The notes under the pieces: model-generated
Seen by the model: the letters and a program-made list of their open reading frames with translations, nothing else
What the model was told of the DNA's origin: nothing
Databases searched by the model: none
In this document: positions 43,643 to 57,569 of the stretch, piece after piece
Numbering within the stretch: position 1 is the first letter of the stretch
Layout of the letters: every line of letters starts with the position of its first letter
Translations under genes and position numbers: made by a program
DNA from: Zoroaster sp. YZ-2022
Taxonomy: Eukaryota > Echinodermata > Asteroidea > Forcipulatida > Zoroasteridae
Direction of reading: 5' to 3'
DNA: 64,000 bases
NCBI GenBank assembly: GCA_029582265.1
Contig: CM055817.1
Location: 23,674,235-23,738,234, forward strand

Positions 43643-43711
43643 GAGGTCATCATCTCTCACATTCAACCTTGACCTTTAGGTCAAGGTTGAATGTTGGAGG
43701 ATGATGACCTC
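43643..43711. repeat. Two-tier hairpin, U1
   Basis: Inner perfect arms CATTCAACCTTGACCT / AGGTCAAGGTTGAATG (16 bp, 2-nt loop, 43660-43693) inside outer arms GAGGTCATCATC / GATGATGACCTC (12 bp, 43643-43654 and 43700-43711). Repeated in U2 (with one outer change), U3 and U4. Confidence 0.85.
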
Positions 43712-44875
43712 GGTGCTATAGATAAATTGAGAATGTGCTATGTAAAAGTTAACAAATTAACAAATTCCAAAAGACTAAAATGACAAAAATGTTAAAATAA
43801 CCATAACAGATTTAAACTCCCACAAAAGGACAATACATGACTTAAAGTGCCAAAAGGACAAAAAATTGGATTGAGAAGATAACAATTTATTTGCAGAAAG
43901 CCTCACGAAAATAAAAATGTTTTCAGCTTAGATTTAAAACTGTCAACAATATTGATATCTCTTTTATCGTAAGGTAATGGTTGCTCTTCATAACTGGCTC
44001 GCTTAATAGCATTTTAATTGTATCATGTGGTTTATATCAACAGGTGAATGGATTGTGTTATTACTCGCATTGTCATCAATCATTATTAAACACAACAAAT
44101 TTGACTTTGAAAGGCACCGAATATAGCTTATGAATGTGACAAGGATCGGGTGCAATAGGAAAGAATTTAACAATGGAAATGGTCGCCTTTCATAACTGGC
44201 TCGCTTAATAGCATTTTAATTGTATCATAATTTATGGTTTATATCAACAGGTGAATGGATTGTGTTATTAGTCGCATTGTCATCAATCATTATTAAACAC
44301 AACAAATTTGACTTTGAAAGGCACATAATAATTATAGCTTATGGATGTGACAAGGATTGGGTGCAGTAGGAAAGAATTTAACAAGGGAAATGCTTGCTTT
44401 TCATAACTAGCTCGCTTAATAGCATTTTAATTGTATCATATGGTTTATATCAACAGGTGAATGGATTGTGTTATTACTCGCATTGTCATCAATCATTATT
44501 AAACACAACAAATTTGACTTTGAAAGGCACAGAAATAGCTTATGAATGTGACAAGGATCGGGTGATAGTTTAGAAGCTTTCACTTCTCAAATTAATTTAG
44601 CTTCAGTGTTTGTAGAAATTCGTTTTGGCATGTTTGAAGTTAGTTCAACAGACTGATTACCTGATGTACTATACATGTATGTAAACATTATCGGACACTC
44701 TCGAACAAAGTGGCATTTAATTGTGCACGAACCATTAATACGGGTGCACAAACCCGTATGAGCCAATGAGTGATAAGTGCCTATACCTCATGTAGGTACG
44801 TTGGTCAATAGAAGCGCACACAGTCACCAGCAGTTCACACAGGGATAATTTATCTTGAGGTGTCGACAACCTTAA

Positions 44876-47800
44876 AGTATTTACACAAAGGTGACCCCAA
44901 TTTGACCTTTACTTCCTGTCCAAACCGGGAGTCAAAGTTTAATATTAAAAAAAATCATATCTCAACAACCACAAGAGGTAAATTCACAATTTTTGTACCA
45001 TTGTACAGATCGTTAATTGTCAAAAAATATTTACAAAGAGGTGACCCCAATTTGACCTTACTTCCTGTCCAAACCGGAGGTCAAAATTTAATATTTATAA
45101 TAAATCATATCTCAACAACCACAAGGGGAAAATTCACAGTTTTTGCACCATTGTACAGATTGTTAATTGTCAAAAGTATTTACAAAAACATGACCCCAAT
45201 TTGACCTTTACTTCCTGTCCAAACCGGAAGTCAAAGTTTAATATTAATAAAAATCATATCTCAACAACCACAAGGGGTAAATTCACAATCTTTCCACCAT
45301 TGTATAGATTGTTAATTGTCGAAAAATATTTACACAAAGGTGACCCCAATTTGACCTTTACTTCCTGTCCAAACCGGAAGTCAAAGTTTAATATTTAAAA
45401 AAATCATGTCTCAACAACCACAAGAGGTAAATTCACAATTTTTGTACCATTGTACAGATCGTTAATTGTCAAAAAATATTTACAAAGAGGTGACCCCAAT
45501 TTGACGTTACTTCCTGTCCAAACCGGAAGTCAAAGTTTAATATTTATAAAAATCATATCTCAACAACCACAAGAGGAAAATTCACAGTTTTTGCACCATT
45601 GTACAGATTGTTAATTGTCAAAAGTATTTACAAAAACATGACCCCAATTTGACCTTTACTTCCTGTCCAAACCGGAAGTCAAAGTTTAATATTAAAAAAA
45701 TCATATCTCAACAACCACAAGGGGTAAATTCACAATCTTTCCACCATTGTATAGATTGTTAATTGTCGAAAAATATTTACACAAAGGTGACCCCAATTTG
45801 ACCTTTACTTCCCTCAAACCGAAGTCAAAATTTAATATTTAAAAAATCATGTCTCAACAACCACAAGAGCTAAATTCACAATTTTGCACCATTGTACAGA
45901 TCGTTAATTGTCAAAAAATATTTACAGAAAGGTGACCCCAATTTGACCTTACTTCCTGTCCAAACCGGAAGTCAAAGTTTAATATTTATAAAATCATATC
46001 TCAACAACCACAAGAGGTAAATTCACAGTTTTGCACCATTGTACAGATTGTTAATTGTCAAAAGTATTTACAAAAACATGACCCCAATTTGACCTTTACT
46101 TCCTGTCCAAACCGGAAGTCAAAGTTTAATATTAATAAAAATCATATCTCAACAATCACTAGAGGTAAATTCACAATTTTTGTACCATTGTACAGATCGT
46201 TAATTGTCAAAAAATATTTACAAAAAGGTGACCCCAATTTGACCTTACTTCCTGTCCAAACCGGAAGTCAAAGTTTAATATTTATAAAAATCATATCTCA
46301 ACAACCACAAGAGGAAAATTCACAGTTTTTGCGCCATTGTACAGATTGTTAATTGTCAAAAGTACTTACAAAAACATGACCCCAATTTGACCTTTACTTC
46401 CTGTCCAAACCGGAAGTCAAAGTTTAATATTAATAAAAATCATATCTCAACAACCACAAGGGGTAAATTCACAATCTTTCCACCATTGTATAGATTGTTA
46501 ATTGTCGAAAAATATTTACACAAAGGTGACCCCAATTTGACCTTTACTTCCTGTCCAAACCGGAAGTCAAAGTTTAATATTTAAAAAAATCATGTCTCAA
46601 CAACCACAAGAGGTAAATTCACAATTTTTGTACCATTGTACAGATCGTTAATTGTCAAAAAATATTTACAAAAAGGTGACCCCAATTTGACCTTACTTCC
46701 TGTCCAAACCGGAAGTCAAAGTTTAATATTTATAAAAATCATATCTCAACAACCACAAGAGGAAAATTCACAGTTTTTGCACCATTGTACAGATTGTTAA
46801 TTGTCAAAAGTATTTACAAAAACATGACCCCAATTTGACCTTTACTTCCTGTCCAAACCGGAAGTCAAAGTTTAATATTAATAAAAATCATATCTCAACA
46901 ATCACTAGAGATAAATTCACAATTTTTGTACCATTGTACAGATCGTTAATTGTCAAAAAATATTTACAAAAAGGTGACCCCAATTTGACCTTACTTCCTG
47001 TCCAAACCGGAAGTCAAAGTTTAATATTTATAAAAATCATATCTCAACAACCACAAGAGGAAAATTCACAGTTTTTGCGCCATTGTACAGATTGTTAATT
47101 GTCAAAAGTACTTACAAAAACATGACCCCAATTTGACCTTTACTTCCTGTCCAAACCGGAAGTCAAAGTTTAATATTAATAATAATCATATCTCAACAAC
47201 CACAAGGGGTAAATTCACAATCTTTCCACCATTGTATAGATTGTTAATTGTCGAAAAATATTTACACAAAGGTGACCCCAATTTGATCTTTACTTCCTGT
47301 CCAAACCGGAAGTCAAAGTTTAATATTTAAAAAAATCATGTCTCAACAACCACAAGAGGTAAATTCACAATTTTTGTACCATTGTACAGATCGTTAATTG
47401 TCAAAAAATATTTACAAAGAGGTGACCCCAATTTGACGTTACTTCCTGTCCAAACCGGAAGTCAAAGTTTAATATTTATAAAAATCATATCTCAACAACC
47501 ACAAGAGGAAAATTCACAGTTTTTGCACCATTGTACAGATTGTTAATTGTCAAAAGTATTTACAAAAACATGACCCCAATTTGACCTTTACTTCCTGTCC
47601 AAACCGGAAGTCAAAGTTTAATATTAATAAAAATCATATCTCAACAACCACAAGGGGTAAATTCACAATCTTTCCACCATTGTATAGATTGTTAATTGTC
47701 GAAAAATATTTACACAAAGGTGACCCCAATTTGACCTTTACTTCCTGTCCAAACCGGAAGTCAAAGTTTAATATTTAAAAAAATCATGTCTCAACAACCA

Positions 47801-50800
47801 CAAGAGCTAAATTCACAATTTTTGTACCATTGTACAGATCGTTAATTGTCAAAAAATATTTACAAAAAGGTGACCCCAATTTGACCTTACTTCCTGTCCA
47901 AACCGGAAGTCAAAGTTTAATATTTATAAAAATCATATCTCAACAACCACAAGAGGAAAATTCACAGTTTTTGCACCATTGTACAGATTGTTAATTGTCA
48001 AAAGTATTTACAAAAACATGACCCCAATTTGACCTTTACTTCCTGTCCAAACCGGAAGTCAAAGTTTAATATTAATACAAATCATATCTCAACAATCACT
48101 AGAGGTAAATTCACAATTTTTGTACCATTGTACAGATCGTTAATTGTCAAAAAATATTTACAAAAAGGTGACCCCAATTTGACCTTACTTCCTGTCCAAA
48201 CCGGAAGTCAAAGTTTAATATTTATAAAAATCATATCTCAACAACCACAAGAGGAAAATTCACAGTTTTTGCGCCATTGTACAGATTGTTAATTGTCAAA
48301 AGTACTTACAAAAACATGACCCCAATTTGACCTTTACTTCCTGTCCAAACCGGAAGTCAAAGTTTAATATTAATAAAAATCATATCTCAACAACCACAAG
48401 GGGTAAATTCACAATCTTTCCACCATTGTATAGATTGTTAATTGTCGAAAAATATTTACACAAAGGTGACCCCAATTTGATCTTTACTTCCTGTCCAAAC
48501 CGGAAGTCAAAGTTTAATATTTAAAAAAATCATGTCTCAACAACCACAAGAGGTAAATTCACAATTTTTGTACCATTGTACAGATCGTTAATTGTCAAAA
48601 AATATTTACAAAGAGGTGACCCCAATTTGACGTTACTTCCTGTCCAAACCGGAAGTCAAAATTTAATATTTATAAAAATCATATCTCAACAACCACAAGA
48701 GGAAAATTCACAGTTTTTGCACCATTGTACAGATTGTTAATTGTCAAAAGTATTTACATAAACATGACCCCAATTTGACATTTACTTCCTGTCCAAACCG
48801 GAAGTCAAAATTTAATATTAATAAAAATCATATCTCAACAACCACAAGGGGTAAATTCACAATCTTTCCACCATTGTATAGATTGTTAATTGTCGAAAAA
48901 TATTTACACAAAGGTGACCCCAATTTGACCTTTACTTCCTGTCCAAACCGGAAGTCAAAGTTTAATATTTAAAAAAATCATGTCTCAACAACCACAAGAG
49001 CTAAATTCACAATTTTTGTACCATTGTACAGATCGTTAATTGTCAAAAAATATTTACAAAAAGGTGACCCCAATTTGACCTTACTTCCTGTCCAAACCGG
49101 AAGTCAAAATTTAATATTTATAAAAATCATATCTCAACAACCACATGAGGAAAATTCACAGTTTTTGCACCATTGTACAGATTGTTAATTGTCAAAAGTA
49201 TTTACAAAAACATGACCCCAATTTGACCTTTACTTCCTGTCCAAACCGGAAGTCAAAGTTTAATATTAATAAAAATCATATCTCAACAACCACAAGAGGT
49301 AAATTCACAATTTTTGTACCATTGTACAGATCGTTAATTGTCAAAAAATATTTACACAAAGGTGACCCCAATTTGACCTTACTTCCTGTCCAAACCGGAA
49401 GTCAAATTTTAATATTTATAAAAATCATATCTCAACAACCACAAGCGGAAAATTCACAGTTTTTGCACCATTGTACAGATTGTTAATTGTCAAAAGTACT
49501 TACAAAACATGACCCCAATTTGACCTTTACTTCCTGTCCAAACCGGAAGTCAAAGTTTAATATTAATACAAATCATATCTCAACAACCACAAGGGGTAAA
49601 TTCACAATCTTTCCACCATTGTATAGATTGTTAATTGTCGAAAAATATTTACACAAAGGTGACCCCAATTTGACCTTTACTTCCTGTCCAAACCGGAAGT
49701 CAAAATTTAATATTTAAAAAAATCATGTCTCAACAACCACAAGAGGTAAATTCACAATTTTTGTACCATTGTACAGATCCTTAATTGTCAAAAAATATTT
49801 ACAAAAAAGTGACCCCAATTTGACCTTACTTCCTGTCCAAACCGGAAGTCAAAGTTTAATATTTATAAAAATCATATCTCAACAACCACAAGAGGAAAAT
49901 TCACAGTTTTTGCACCATTGTACAGATTGTTAATTGTCAAAAGTATTTACAAAAACATGACCCCAATTTGACCTTTACTTCCTGTCCAAACCGGAAGTCA
50001 AAGTTTAATATTTAAAAAAATCATGTCTCAACAACCACAAGAGGTAAATTCACAATTTTTGTACCATTGTACAGATCGTTAATTGTCAAAAAATATTTAC
50101 AAAAAGGTGACCCCAATTTGACCTTACTTCCTGTGTCCAAACCGGAGAGTCAAAGTTTAATATTAATGTTATAAAAATCATATCCAGCACAACCACCTAG
50201 CGGAGAAAATTCACAAGTTTTTGCACCATGTGTGCAGATTGTTAATTGTCAAAAGTATTACAAAAACATGACCCAATTTGTGACCTTTACTTCTGTCCAA
50301 ACCGAGGAATCTAATAATTTAATATTAATAAAAATCATATCTCAACAACCACAAGGGTTTTTCACAATCTTTCCACCATATGTATAGATTGTTAATTGAA
50401 AAAATATTACACAACAAAAGGTGACCCCAATTGACCTTTGCTTCCTGTCCAAAGCCGGAAGTCAAAATTTAATAATATTTTAAAAAAATCATGTCTCAAC
50501 AACCACAAGGGTAAATTCACAATTTTTGTGCCATTGTACAGATCCGTTAATTGTCAAAAAATATTTATTTACAAAAGTGTGACCCCAATTTGACCCCTTT
50601 CCTTCCTGTCAAACCGAGTCAAGTTTAAAAGTTTTAAATTTATAAAAATCATATCTCAACAACCACAGAGGAAAATTACGAGTTTGCCATTGTACAGATT
50701 GTTAATTGTCAAAAGTATTTACAAATGACCTCAATTTGACCTTTAACCCCAAGAGGTTGAAATTCACAATTTTTGTGCCATTGTTCAAACCAACAAGTCG

Positions 50801-51960
50801 TTAATTGAAAAAAAAATATTTACAGAACATTTGACCCCAAACTTTGACACTTCCTGTCAAACCGGAGAGTCAAAGTTTAATATTTATGTTATAACAATCA
50901 TATCTCCAACAACCAAAAGAGGAGAACAAATTCACAATAGTTTCCACCATTGTATATTTGTTAATTGTCAAAGTGCCAAAGCTTATGACCCCAATTTGAC
51001 CTTTACTTCCTGTTCAAATGAACCGGAAGTCAAAGTTTAATATAATAAATCATATCTCAACAACCACAACCAAGTGTAAATTCACAATCTTTGTACCATT
51101 GTATAGATTTACAGATGTTTAATTGTAAAAAATATTTACACAAAGGTAGGACTAATTTGACCTTAACTATCCTGTCAAACCGGAAGTCAAGTTTAATATA
51201 TTAAACAAATCTTCATGTCTCACAACCACACAGAGGGTAAATTCACAATTTTGTACTGCATTGGTACATCGTTAATGGTGTCCAAAAAAGTATTTACATA
51301 ATGGTGACCCCAATGTTGACCTTTACTTCCCTGTGTGTCAAACCCGGAAGTCAAGAGTTTAAATCATTTATATATCATCATCTCCAACAACCACAAGAGG
51401 AAAATTCACATCTTTCCACCAAGTGTGTATAGATTGTTAATTGGTGTCAAAAAAATATTTACAAAAACATGCCTCAATTTGACCTTTACTTCCTGTCCAA
51501 ACCGGAAGTCAAAGTTTAATATTTAAAAAAATCATATCTCAACAACCACAAGAGGTAAATTGACATTTTTTGCACCATTGTATAGATTGTTAATTGTCGA
51601 AACATATTTACACAAAGATGACCCCAATTTGACCTTACTTCCTGTCCAAAACCCGAAGTCAAGTTTAATATTTAAAAAATCATATCTCAACAACCACAAG
51701 AGTAAATTCACAATTTTTTCACCATTGTACAGATTGTTAATTGTCAAAAAAATATTTACAAAAATGAGACCAATTTGACCTTTTTCCTGTCCAAACCGGA
51801 AGTCAAAGTTTAATATTATTAAAAAATCATATCTCAACAACCACAAGGGTAAATTCACAGTTCTTTCACCATTGTACAGATTGTTAATTGTCAAAATATT
51901 TACAAAGGTGACTCCAATTTGACCTTTACTTCCTGTCCAAACCGGAAGTCAAAGTTTAAT
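44876..51960. repeat. 149-bp satellite array, U2 (~47 monomers) with higher-order repeats
   Basis: Three monomer classes: a (ends ...TACAGATCG, ATCATGTCTC), b (AAGAGGAAAATTCACAGTTT) and c (TTACAAAAACATGACC, CTTTCCACCATTG). A c' variant has AACAATCACTAGAG or its equivalent. c-class starts at 45183, 45631, 46071, 46369, 46817, 47115, 47563, 48011, 48309, 48757, 49205 and 49503 give spacings that add up to 8-mers of ~1194 bp with one 5-mer of 746 bp. From about 50130 the consensus becomes noisy. Confidence 0.93.
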
Positions 51961-52380
51961 ATTAAAATAATTTCTAAATTCAGTATTGTATGGTATTCAA
52001 ATAAACTTCTCGCGAGAACTTCAACAGACGTTACAATAACATTTGACTTTCTCCAACACTTCGAACTGATGACGCTCATCATTTTTTTAACTTCAACTGA
52101 ACACCTAGTTTTTGTTGTGACAAAAAACTTATATCTAGATTTAATCATTGATTTCTGAGTAGCAAGTGATTTTAAAACAATGTTTAAGTGTTTGTGTTGG
52201 AGGCAACCCCATACCCGCCCCTACTTGGTGGAAGCTTCATTTGCATAAGATATGTGACGTAAGTTATCAGGAAGATCCGATGTGAACATGATGTACATGT
52301 ACATACATACGTTTCATTACAATAATACGTAGCGTCGATTTCTACTTTCTTCCGTGATTTTTGTTTCCGGAACCTAATAA

Positions 52381-52628
52381 ATGCCGGGAAGATGGGTTAT
52401 TGCAGGATGTAGCAACACCCACCAAAGACGGTGTTAGCCTTCATCTGTTCGTGACACAAAATATCGCCGCATTTGGACGAGCAAGTTCGACTGACAAGAG
52501 TAAAGTGGTCAGGTCCATCGGCTCACACAGTTTGTGCAGCGATCAGTTTGAGCCGAGTTTTGAGCCGAATTTCCTCTCCCGGACATGACGTCACGAACAG
52601 CTCCTCCGTGCAGGGCAGGAAACAACTA
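52381..52628 (+). pseudogene. THAP-domain copy, U2, disrupted
   Basis: Starts ATGCCGGGAAGATGGGTTAT, so the first zinc ligand Cys becomes Trp and a frameshift follows in the CACCCACCAAAG segment. Neighbouring sequence shows the same kind of scattered indels, so consensus error may explain the damage. Confidence 0.7.
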
Positions 52629-53167
52629 GTAAAAGTGTTTTTACAATGGTAAAATAACACTCTCAAAAACAATAATCATTACCTCCACTGACTCGTTACG
52701 AACCATAATGCTCAATGCTGCATGTATAAATTTCTAAAGTTGGGAATGGGCCCTCCCCTGCTTCTTTTCTGCCGCTGGCAGTTTCACGACAATGTCCGTC
52801 AGTACCCGCCCGCCATTAGAAACTCCGGCGTTGTATTGCAATCGCATAGAACATCCTTTTGCACTGTTGCCACTGTTGCCACATATTTGGAGCATGAAAT
52901 ATGAGTCACCTTCATAGCCCTGTACTTTCTCATGATCAGTTTGAAACTTCAATTTCCGTCACTTTCTTTCTAGTTGGAGGCGTCGGCGCTTGTCGAGGGT
53001 GATACACTCGTTGTACCACGGGACAAGTTGCCCCCGTGTTACCCTTTCATTCCCACTGGATTGCCTGAAATGCTACACAGGGCAATCTCCGAGAAATCTA
53101 ATTGCCAGCAACTTTTATTGCCTGAAAAACCCGCGTTACAAGGCCTTTAGGCGCACAGCAAAAAATT

Positions 53168-53512
53168 AGGCGTTTGCTGTCTACAAAGGCAGTAAAACAG
53201 CTCATCCATGCTTTCATCACCTCTAGACTTGACTTTTGTAATAGCTTGGTTCTTGGTCTTCATCAGAGCACACTGCGTCGTTTACAATCAGTACAACACG
53301 CTGCAGAGCGTCTCTTGGTAGGTACCAAGATATTGAATCATATAACTCCCATCCTGTGCAAACTTCATTGGCTGCCAATCAATCAGCGTATTCAATTGAA
53401 AATAATCATTCTAACATTGAAGGCACTCCATGGTTTCTGCTCCACCAGTCAGCGCCCAACGTCCAAGTTAATGAAGCTGACGCACAGCGTTTATTTGCAA
53501 AAATGGGATTGA
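53168..53512 (+). pseudogene. Non-LTR reverse transcriptase tail, U2
   Basis: Same fragment as 42692-43036 (STKAVKQLIHAFITSRLDFC, LHWLPINQRIQLKI), differing by a few substitutions. Confidence 0.85.
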
Positions 53513-55357
53513 AAACGCGCTCTCAAACCATTTGAGATTCCTCGAGAGTGTTTGAAAGTACTCTCCCGAAAACTATCTGCTCGGTAGCAAATGTTTCCAC
53601 TAAAGTACCGAAACTGATGGAACATTATCTTGGAATGTTGTTCTCACTAAATTAAAAATAAATCTGACGATATATTTGGGAGAAAACTCTTTGGTATAAA
53701 TTCAAGATATTTTTGCCGATCTCTTCGCGTTATCCGCGCCTCTGACTGTTTCCCGTGGGATACTATATGTTAAATATAGTATCTTGAAGTATCACGCTAT
53801 CGTAATGTAAAAACAAATTAATTCACTGCAATTCAACGGAGTAAACCTTTTTTCTTTCCGTAAAAACACTGTACATTTACTTCTTTTTGTTGAAAGTTAA
53901 GACATGCTTATGACTTCAAACTTGCATAGAAAGATAAATACGCGCCGCGTGTTATTGTTACAATGGCAGTGTTCGAATAGCTTCCACAGGTTGACCCGGG
54001 TCTGACTCTGGAGCGTTCGAGTAGGCCTGACGTCACTTCTGGGGCTTATCTGGGTCAGCCTCAGTAGTATATGTAAATGGGGCTTCTGGGCCATTGCTGA
54101 CTTTTTTTTATGATGACTTTAGAGGTCATAATCCTCTCACATTCAACCTTGACCTTTAGGTCAAGGTTGAATGTTGGAGGATGATGACCTCGGTGCTATA
54201 GATAAATTGAGAATGTGCTATGTAAAAGTTAACAAATTAACAAATTCCAAAAGACTAAAATGACAAAAATGTTAAAATAACCATAACAGATTTAAACTCC
54301 CACAAAAGGACAATACATGACTTAAAGTGCCAAAAGGACAAACAATTGCATTGAGAAGATAACAATTTATTTGCAGAAAGCCTCACGAAAATAAAAATGT
54401 TTTCAGCTTAGATTTAAAACTGTCAACAATATTGATATCTCTTTTATCGTAAGGTAATGGTTGCTCTTCATAACTGGCTCGCTTAATAGCATTTTAATTG
54501 TATCATGTGGTTTATATCAACAGGTGAATGGATTGTGTTATTACTCGCATTGTCATCAATCATTATTAAACACAACAAATTTGACTTTGAAAGGCACCGA
54601 ATATAGCTTATGAATGTGACAAGGATCGGGTGCAATAGGAAAGAATTTAACAATGGAAATGGTCGCCTTTCATAACTGGCTCGCTTAATAGCATTTTAAT
54701 TGTATCATAATTTATGGTTTATATCAACAGGTGAATGGATTGTGTTATTAGTCGCATTGTCATCAATCATTATTAAACACAACAAATTTGACTTTGAAAG
54801 GCACATAATAATTATAGCTTATGGATGTGACAAGGATCGGGTGCAGTAGGAAAGAATTTAACAAGGGAAATGGTTGCTTTTCATAACTAGCTCGCTTAAT
54901 AGCATTTTAATTGTATCATATGGTTTATATCAACAGGTGAATGGATTGTGTTATTACTCGCATAATTGTCATCAATCATTATTAAACACAACAAATTTGA
55001 CTTTGAAAGGCAAAGAAATAGCTTATGAATGTGACAAGGATCGGGTGATAGTTTAGAAGCTTTCACTTCTCAAATTAATTTAGCTTCAGTGTTTGTAGAA
55101 ATTCGTTTTGGCATGTTTGAAGTTAGTTCAACAGACTGATTACCTGATGTACTATACATGTATGTAAACATTATCGGACGCTCTCGAACAAAGTGGCATT
55201 TAATTGTGCACGAACCATTAATACGGGTGCACAAACCCGTATGAGCCAATGAGTGATAAGTGCCTATACCTCATGTAGGTACGTTGGTCAATAGAAGCGC
55301 ACACAGTCACCAGCAGTTCACACAGGGATAATTTATGTTGAGGTATCGACAACCTTA

Positions 55358-56015
55358 AAGTATTTACACAAAGGTGACCCCAATTTGACCTTTACTTCCT
55401 GTCCAAACCGGAAGTCAAAGTTTAATATTTAAAAAAATCATATCTCAACAACCACAAGAGGAAAAATCACAGTTTTTGCACCATTGTACAGATTGTTAAT
55501 TGTCAAAAGTATTTACAAAAACATGACCCCAATTTGACCTTTACTTCCTGTCCAAACCGGAAGTCAAAATTTAATATAAATAAAAATCATATCTCAACAA
55601 CCACAAGGGGTAAATTCACAATCTTTCCACCATTGTATAGATTGTTAATTGTCGAAAAATATTTACACAAAGGTGACCCCAATTTGACCTTACTTCCTGT
55701 CCAAACCGGAAGTCAAAATTTAATATTTAAAAAAATCATATCTCAACAACCACAAGAGGTAAATTCACAGTTTTTTCACCATTGTACAGATTGTTAATTG
55801 TCAAAAGTATTTACAAAAACATGACCCCAATTTGACCTTCACTTCCTGTCCAAACCGGAAGTCAAAATTTAATATTAATAAAAATTATATCTCAACAACC
55901 ACAAGGGGTAAATTCACAATCTTTCCACCATTGTATAGATTGTTAATTGTCGAAAAATATTTACACAAAGGTGACCTCAATTTGACCTTGACTTCCTGTC
56001 CAAACCGGAAGTCAA
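55358..56015. repeat. 149-bp satellite array, U3 (~4.4 monomers)
   Basis: The shortest array in the window; same monomer landmarks as U1, ending at the same exit point (TTAATATTAAAATAATTTCT). Confidence 0.94.
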
Positions 56016-56070
56016 AGTTTAATATTAAAATAATTTCTAAATTCAGTATTGTATGGTATTCAAATAAACT

Positions 56071-56135
56071 TCTCGCGAGAACTTCAACAGACGTTAACAT
56101 TTGACTTTCTCCAACACTTCGAACTGATGACGTCA
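56071..56135 (+). promoter_or_regulatory. Promoter-like cluster upstream of the U3 THAP ORF
   Basis: TCTCGCGAGA (56071-56080) and TGACGTCA (56128-56135), same spacing to the THAP ATG as in U1. Confidence 0.5.
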
Positions 56136-56408
56136 TCATTTTAACTTCAACCGAACACCTAGTTTTTGTTGTGACAAAAACTTATATCTAGTTAATCATT
56201 GATTTCTGAGTACAAGTATTTTAAAACAATGTTTGAAGTGTTTGTTGGAGGCAACCCCGCCCCATGGTGGAAGCTTCATTTGCATAAGACATGTGACGTA
56301 AGGTCGGGAAGATCCGATGTGAACATGATGTACATGTACATACATACGTTTCACACACGTAGCGTCGATTTCATTTCTTCCGTGATTTTTGTTTCTGGAA
56401 CTAATAAA

Positions 56409-56660
56409 ATGCCGGGAAGATGTGTTGCTGCAGGATGCAGCAACACCACCAAAGACGGTGTTAGCCTTCATCTGTTCCCAAGTGACCCAAAATATCGCCG
56501 TATTTGGACGAGCAAAGTTCGACTGACAAGAGTAAAGTGGTCAGGTCCATCGGCTCACACAGTTTTGTGCAGCGATCAGTTTGAGCCGAGTTTTGAGCCG
56601 AATTTCTCTTCCCGACATGACGTCACGAACAGCTCCTCCGTGCAGGGCAGGAACAACTAG
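56409..56660 (+). CDS. THAP-domain protein, U3
   Basis: 83 codons, intact: MPGRCVAAGCSNTTKDGVSL, HLFPSDPKYRRIWTSKV, VLCSDQFEPSF. It differs from the U1 copy at only two or three residues (H30R, Y77S-type changes). Ligands C5, C10 and C54 are kept and position 57 is again Gln instead of His, so the substitution predates the unit duplication and is not a private error. The upstream promoter-like cluster is also conserved. As in U1, no downstream coding part is visible, so a multi-exon continuation or simple repeat hitch-hiking remain equally possible. Confidence 0.75.
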   Translation: MPGRCVAAGCSNTTKDGVSLHLFPSDPKYRRIWTSKVRLTRVKWSGPSAHTVLCSDQFEPSFEPNFSSRHDVTNSSSVQGRNN

Positions 56661-57224
56661 TAAAAGTGGGGGGAATTTTTACAATGGTAAAATAACACTC
56701 TCAAAAACAATAATCATTACCTCCACTGACTCGTTACGAACCATAATGCTCAATGCTGCATGTATAAATTTCTAAAGTTGGGAAATGGGCCCCTCCCCCC
56801 CGCTTCTTTTTCTGCCGCTGGCAGTTTCACGACAATGTCCGTCGAAGTACCCGCCCGCCATTGGAAACTCCGGCGTTTATTGCAATCGCATAGAACATCC
56901 TTTTTGCACCGTTGCCACTGTTGCCACATATTTGGAGCATGAAATATGAGTCACCTTCATAGCCCTGTACTTTCTCATGATCAGTTTGAAACTTAGATTT
57001 CCGTCACTTTCTTTCTAGTTGGAGGCGTCGGCGCTTGTCGAGGGTAATACACTCGTTGTACCACGGGCAAGTTGCCCCCGTGTTGCCTTTCATTCCCACT
57101 GGATTGCGTGAAATGCCACACAGGGCAATCTCGAGAAATTTAATTGCAAGCAACTTTTATTGCCTGAAAAATTGCCTGAAAATTGCCCCGCGTTAGAAGG
57201 CCTTTAGGCGCACAGCAAAAAAGT

Positions 57225-57569
57225 ATGCGTTTGCTGTCTACAAAGGCAGTAAAACTGCTCATCCATGCTTTCATCACCTCTAGACTTAACCTTTGTAATA
57301 GCTTGGTTCTTGGTCTTCATCAGAGCACACTGCGTCGTTTACAATCAATACAAAACGCTGCAGAGCGTCTCTTGGCAGGTACCAAGATATTGAATCATAT
57401 AACTCCCATCCTGTGCAAACTTCATTGGCTGCCAATCAATCAGCGTATTCAATTGAAAATAATCCTTCTAACATTGAAGGCACTCCATGGTTTCTGCTCC
57501 ACCAGTCAGCGCCCAACGTCCAAGTTAATGAAGCTGACGCACAGCGTTTATTTGCAAAAATGGGATTGA
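57225..57569 (+). pseudogene. Non-LTR reverse transcriptase tail, U3
   Basis: MRLLSTKAVKLLIHAFITSR then LNLCNSLVLGLHQ and LHWLPINQRI; same truncated fragment as in U1 and U2. Confidence 0.84.

Noticed and set aside
43421..43666. Conserved minus-strand frame (MAQKPHLHILLRLTQ...) present in U1-U4
   Set aside because: Near-identity of the units alone explains its survival; no domain, no splice signals and no codon-type bias are visible.
44876..51960. CRISPR-like array
   Set aside because: Whole 149-bp units repeat with no unique spacers, in a eukaryotic context.
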